NCBI RefSeq assembly: GCF_021869535.1
Contig: NW_026262668.1
Location: forward strand, 66,919,558 to 66,983,557
Reading direction: 5' to 3'
Length of the DNA stretch: 64,000 bases
DNA from: Mytilus californianus
Taxonomy: Eukaryota; Mollusca; Bivalvia; Mytilida; Mytilidae
The position numbers and the translations under genes were made by a program. Every line of letters begins with the position of its first letter. Positions within the stretch are counted from its first letter, which is position 1. Below the pieces are notes generated by a model that saw only the letters and a program-made list of their open reading frames with translations, did not search any database and was not told the origin of the DNA. Positions 59,188 to 64,000 of this stretch are shown here, piece after piece.

Positions 59188-62100
59188 GTAAAAGTAAAAA
59201 TACTTCTAGTACTAGATTTTATTCATAATCAAAATCACTCCATATATGTTTAATGATATTTACACAATAAGTCGACAAGTAATGCATCTCTCTGAAGAAA
59301 CGTGGCCAACGTGACTGAAACTTGAGCAGTCCAAATTTGGACTTACTAAGTGTAAAACTTGACTCTTTAGATACCAGAAGGGTATAACGACTTCACGAGA
59401 CCTCCCAAAACTCAATATGAACTAGAGAACCGATAGATATTACATGAAAACTCTTTTTTACATGGTGTGATAATAAAGACTACAAATCTGAGATATATGT
59501 CATTTTTACTAAATAAACATGATAAAAGTACAATTTAACTTTAGGAATTCGATTTGTGTTTCTTGTATGGAATTTCCTTGTATAACAACATGTGTGGGTT
59601 TGTGGCCTAGTGGTTGAGACTAATGGCTACAGTGCTGAACGTCTCTGGTTCGATCAGGACTCGGGGAGCTGGAAATTTCAGTACATTAGGAACTGGGGTC
59701 CATTCGCCCAAAATCACGTTCGCTCCCATTCACGAGGGGCCTGGTGGGTTATTTTCGTTCTTTGTGATCGGCGCATTTTCGCTATCGTGATCCGTTTTTC
59801 TACAGATTTTTTTTTTTTATATTTTCCTGATCCGTGATCATGGAAATTTATTTTCTGTGAATCGTGATTGACAAAAAAATCAACTCGTGAATCGTGATTA
59901 CTCATGAGACCCCCCTTATCAGGCCCCTCATTCACAGGTATCTGTTAGTGTTTTATTATAATTATTGAATACAAAATTGTCATGATGATCAAAGTTCATT
60001 CATTTAAGACATGCGAAAGAAGGCGGAATATACAAAACAGCTATCAAATTCGTGACAATGTCATTGCCACGACAACAAAGAATAACACAAAACTTGGGAC
60101 ACAAAGAACATTTTTAGGTGTGCATGGTGTTGCATGTCAGTTATAAGTACCTACAGAGAATTTATTTCCATGTTTAAAGAAGATATATGCATAATGAACA
60201 TTTGATAATTAACATGGCATCAAATCACAACAGCAAAAAAAATATTTCATATAAAAATTCCCAAATTTTGATTTTCCCACATCTCTGGTACCCAGACCGG
60301 AGTTTAAACTCGAATGGGTACTTTGGGGGCCTTGGTTGGTTTGTTGCCTCCAACTTTAATCTGGAGATCAATCTATATCTCTTTGGTTTATCTTTTCCTG
60401 CCTAGAAGTGCTGGGGTTCTCTCCGAGTACTTCAGCTTCCTATACCATAATAACAGACTTCCCAGTGTCCTAACACCTACTCTGTGTTGAGGTGGGGATT
60501 GTCCTGGTGGTGGGTTGTATATAAATTAGTGACACATCTCCATTAATCCTGATGGGGAGTGTACACGGATTCCACTGTACCCTCACAGCAATCGAGGTCT
60601 GCTTTGTTCTTGGAGGGATCTTTTTGCATACATACATACATACGTACATACATTTGGTGGACAAAATTATTCAAAAGTTAAATAACTGTATCTAAATTAA
60701 AGTGTTAAAAAGTTTTGAGGGATAAGTTTCTTTAACAATGTAAATTTGGATAGAAAAAACATTATTTGGAAATATTAACTTAAATTTAAAAAAAAATTAT
60801 TATATGTAAGTACTTTTTATACTTTTTTTTATATAGAGTTATCTACCTTTGGAATAATTACTATTGCCATATTGTAATACAAGGAACTTGCATACATGTA
60901 CAAGACACACAAATCTAATTCCAGAAGTTCAATCATACATTAATTAAGTAAAAATGACATATATCTCTTTTCTCAAAATAATAGACTTTATTATCTTTAA
61001 AAGCAGTATTAGAGTTTTGGGGTAATATCTTTCAGTTCTTGGGGAAATCGTCGTACCAGATCCAGAATAGTGTCAGTTTTTCAAATTCATTTAACATTTC
61101 AGCTGAAATCACAATTAACTATTAAATTGATTATTGTGAAAAATTCTTACCATGAAGTAAATTTTATACTGAAAGCAACTCATACATCAGGGTTGATATG
61201 GAGGGAAAGTTTCTATATTGAAGCAGAATAATGCTGTTCATTTCCTCAAAACCAACTCAGTGGCAATAGATAATAGTCATATTGTGTATTCATTTCAACA
61301 AAACAAATTAAGTGGCAATAGATAATATATACATTCATGCAAAAAGAAATGTATGTCATACTATCATTTCAAATAAATAAGCATTTCCTCAAATTAATCT
61401 TGAACTTAATACAAATTAATTGAAACTTACTCTAGAAACAGAGTTTCTGAAGCATAGTTGCCATTTATTACATGTATTAGCATTTTGTGTGTAATTCAGG
61501 CATTTTCTATTGTTTATATACATTATTTTGATCACAAGGTGTGTACACACATTCTCCATCTTAACATGCGATAACATGCATTCTATATATTATATGATCA
61601 AGATTTTCTGTGTTTATTTGTTTACTTTTCAATTCGAAATTTTCAGGTTTTTTCCATAGATTGTAATATACCAAGGTTACAAATGGTTTCTGAGCACTAC
61701 AAATAAAGATTTTTCAATTGCAAAATTCTGTGTTGTGGTCCTTTTCTGGAACGCTTAAGCTTCATATAAAGAGGAAAAGGTAGTTTTGTGCTAATGAAAG
61801 TGTTAAGCACCCTTGTAACTTGTTTACTGTTAACATTTACTTTACTTTTTTTTAAAAAGTGATAAAAGCACACTCACATACTCCACACCCCCACATTGTC
61901 ACTTGGCAAACAAAATCTCACCAGATTTGTAAGTTCAAAGACTCATAACTCCTACATTTGTCAACCGATAACATTTTTTTGGGTGAAAATGCACATCAAC
62001 ATTGTATGTCCATATTATCTACAAAGTTTCGTAAAATTCTGTTGTGTGGTTTCTGAGGAGTTGCAATGACAAATTGTTGTAGTAGCATATTTAGGGCAAA

Positions 62101-63766
62101 ATTCTAAGTTCAGAGGGGCATAAATACTAGAAAAAATATAGACTCATAACATCCTGCCATTATCATGGTTATACACATCTACATAGTTAGTCTTACATAG
62201 TTAGTCCTTATTATCTCCAAAGTTTCATGAAATTCTGTTGTGTGGTTTCAGAGGAGTAGCGATAACAAACTGTTGCAGTTGTATATTTAGGCTGAGACTA
62301 CTATAACACATGTGTTATAGTAGTCTCAGATTTTGGGCAAAATTATAAGTTCATAGGGAATAACAGCCAGAAAAAAATTGGAATCATAATTTTCTTTCGA
62401 TATCCACATCTACATAGTATGTCCTTATTATCTACAAAGTTTCATGAAATTCTGTATGGTTTCAGAGGAGTTGTGATGACAAGAACCGGACTGACAGACT
62501 GACTGACAGACTGACGGACAGACGTGTTAAAAACATAGAAAATTTGTTTCAAGGGGTATTATTAGATATTTAAAAACTCAAAATTGCTTAAAACTTGTTG
62601 AATTTTTTATTATATGTCAAACCCAAGTCACACCCTTCCTGCCCGGTGCAAAATGAATTCAACCCTCAAAGGGCATATCAGCACAGAGGAATTTTTCTTT
62701 GAAATAGGGATGCTTTAATTGTTAGGGCTATTTTAGAAAAAATGTATGGGTGGTTGGGGGGTTGGAAGACAGTTTGTTTCAGCACCAGCCACCCAGACAA
62801 TTGTAATTGAGAATCATAGTGCATTATAGTGTGAAAAACTGCTCTGATACCCATCACCTGTGTATTATTAATATAAAGTGCCTTTCAACCCCCCCCCCCC
62901 CCTTTACATTTTTTTCTGGAATAGCCCGTACTAATTTTTAGTAGGCAATTTCCAAGTTTATGCTACAACAGTTAGCAGGTATGTAATGGCATACTTTTTT
63001 ATTTACAGGGAATGTAAAAGAGCTGAATAAAAGTGGAAATTTAACAGGAAGTGAAAGACAAATCAAAGATGGTGTAGCAGATGTGTACAATCTTATTCAA
63101 AAATGGAAGAATGCTAACTCAGATGGAATGCAAATTATTGACACCATAGCTAATATTAAGCTGCAACATGTGTAAGATTGCTGAATCACACAAAAATATG
63201 TTTCCTATACACTTAAAGGACATTTTTTTATACCTACTTACTTATATTTGAATTTCAATATAATGCATTTTCAAAATTTAATTTTGTCAGTGTAATTTTT
63301 AAAATTCATGAGTACATATTCTGATTATTAAATGGAAAGCCAGTTTTATTATGTTTATAAATAATTAATTAATTGGTAATTTTTTCATTAATTTTAGGAC
63401 AGTAGGAGTGTGTCCAATTCAATTTTAATCCATGTTGAGTTTCAGTATAAATACTTACTGATACCCCTTTTAAAGAGTATGAATATAAAAAATAAAGAAA
63501 ACAAAATTCTCTTCAATGAAAAAGAAATAAAGATGCATAAAATGCTCATTCCCAAATAAACAGAAAGTTGTCTCAGATTTTAATTTAAAAGAATTGTGTA
63601 CAGCTCATGCAAATTAAAATTGTATTTTTCCTACATACATGACATATTGTATATGTTTTTGTTGTATAGTTATAAAGAGAATAAATATGACAACATACCA
63701 AATGCCAGTATACCTGAAGAATTAGAATCACAATGTACATTACTACTGAGTATTATTCAGAAAATG
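59142..63766 (+). CDS. CINP: CINP homologue, 5' part (3 exons, continues beyond window)
   Basis: Exons 59142-59187, 63009-63171 and 63670-63766 join in frame for 102 codons of a protein about 212 residues long in human. Diagnostic match: RQIKDGVADVYNLIQKWKNA followed by IIDTIANIKL, against human KIKDNAADWHNLILKW and NNIANLKI. Exon 3, with YKEN..ELESQC..LLSIIQKM, fits the following coiled-coil helix. CINP was found as a CDK2- and CDC7-interacting genome-maintenance protein; it is also a subunit of the AFG2A-AFG2B-AIRIM ATPase complex. The start is supported by an in-frame TGA five codons upstream. Remaining exons lie past 64000. Confidence 0.88.
59597..59726 (+). repeat. tRNA-derived SINE head
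   Basis: TGGCCTAGTGG at 59603-59613 fits a Pol III A box, and GGTTCGATCAG at 59647-59657 is close to a B box, 33 bp apart. There is no matching acceptor stem, so it is not a tRNA gene. The following sequence is interrupted by the MITE at 59735. Lies in CINP intron 1. Confidence 0.6.
59735..59928. mobile_element. 194-bp MITE with AGGGGCCT tips
   Basis: AGGGGCCTGGTGGG at the left is inverted at the right (AGGCCCCT). CATTCAC flanks both sides (59727-59733 and 59929-59935); with one mismatch it extends to 8 bp, as in hAT. The interior repeats CGTGATCCGT/GAATCGTGATT motifs. Confidence 0.85.
60240..60620. repeat. Dispersed repeat with CTCTCCGAGTACTTC core
   Basis: Contains TGGTACCCAGACCGGAG, CTGGGGTTCTCTCCGAGTAC, CCAGTGTCCTAACACC and a short CATACATACATA run at the end. 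The GGTTCTCTCCG-GTACT core resembles a repeat phrase seen widely in invertebrate genomes (from memory). No second copy in the window. Confidence 0.5.
60621..61879. other. CINP intron 1, no feature
   Basis: AT-rich sequence; no exon, TIR pair or repeat recognised, apart from a short direct repeat GTGGCAATAGATAATA at about 61260 and 61312. Confidence 0.5.
61880..62540 (+). repeat. Three-unit dispersed repeat ending in a GACA/GACG run
   Basis: Units from about 61910, 62100 and 62340 share AAGTTCA.AG, TATTATCTACAAAGTTTC, AAATTCTGTTGTGTGGTTTC and GAGGAGT.G..ATGACAA. It ends CTGACAGACTGACTGACAGA. A perfect palindrome is embedded at 62292-62329. Confidence 0.8.
62292..62329. repeat. 38-bp perfect palindrome
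   Basis: CTGAGACTACTATAACACA is followed immediately by its exact reverse complement, with no loop. It interrupts one unit of the three-unit repeat. Confidence 0.97.
62890..62905 (+). repeat. Poly-C run
   Basis: About 14-15 consecutive C in CINP intron 1; similar poly-G runs lie near 11889, 14003 and 31757. Confidence 0.9.
63009..63171 (+). CDS. CINP: CINP exon 2 (conserved core)
   Basis: Acceptor TTTACAG, donor GTAAGA. Encodes NVKELNKSGNLTGSERQIKD through ANIKLQH. The D-x-x-x-x-x-N-x-I-x-K-W pattern is the most conserved part of the family. Confidence 0.92.
63670..63766 (+). CDS. CINP: CINP exon 3
   Basis: Acceptor TGTATAG, donor GTGAGT. Encodes YKENKYDNIPNASIPEELES, then QCTLLLSIIQKM, phase 0 at its end. 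Predicted helical. Confidence 0.85.
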
Positions 63767-64000
63767 GTGAGTTAATCAAAATGATTTGAATAATTTTTGT
63801 ATATTCTTAAGGATGGCTTATTCAAATATTTCACTTTTTTATCAATGTTACTTAATATATCTTATATTATTTGAAATAGAAACAATCAAATATAAGATGG
63901 ATGTGGAAGAGACAATACAGTGTCCGTTCATTAACATGAAAACGCTTTGATGAAATCTTTTCAAATTTAGATATGTTGTGTCTTGTGACTAAATGAAGGT
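63767..64000 (+). other. CINP intron 3, partial
   Basis: Begins with donor GTGAGT; no further CINP exon recognised before the window ends. Confidence 0.5.

Noticed and set aside
59597-59660. A tRNA gene
   Set aside because: A and B boxes are present but no acceptor or anticodon stem can be folded and the B box is imperfect; it is a tRNA-derived SINE head.

Overview
The window looks like nuclear DNA of a bivalve mollusc, most likely a marine mussel of the Mytilus type. Genes are split by GT-AG introns, the DNA is AT-rich, and most of it is dispersed repeats that I recognise as a mussel-type repertoire. The species call is inference from recalled repeats and gene structure, not from a database comparison.

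Three genes can be assembled from conserved exons. (1) A beta-microseminoprotein-like (MSMB/PSP94) gene on the minus strand, 26292 down to 21683: three exons, 113 codons, a signal peptide, ten cysteines and a TATA box. (2) A complete ribokinase (RBKS) gene on the minus strand, 58854 down to 44388: eight exons and 308 codons, with both PfkB signatures and the catalytic Asp. (3) The first 102 codons of a CINP homologue (CDK2-interacting protein) on the plus strand, three exons from 59142 to 63766, continuing past the window. RBKS and CINP are head to head with only 287 bp between start codons, so they probably share a bidirectional promoter. A fourth, weaker candidate is a 3'-terminal exon at 39392-39701 with no recognised family.

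Layout: 1-12.9 kb holds repeats only (a 57-bp tandem array, a decayed Tc1 transposase, several dispersed families). 12.9-17.7 kb is a 4.8-kb structure bounded by 409-bp inverted arms that differ at only two positions and enclosing smaller inverted repeats. 18-20 kb is a Penelope-like reverse transcriptase pseudogene broken by two later insertions. 21.7-26.3 kb is the MSMB-like gene, with a LINE and a MITE in its first intron. 26.3-44 kb is repeat-rich and nearly gene-free (a nine-copy ~130-bp array, TIR elements, a diverged 1.45-kb duplication). 44.4-58.9 kb is RBKS, whose introns carry at least a dozen repeat insertions. 59.1-64 kb is the CINP 5' part.

No functional link between the three genes is implied by their order. 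I found no CRISPR array, rRNA, intact tRNA, operon or bacterial feature.
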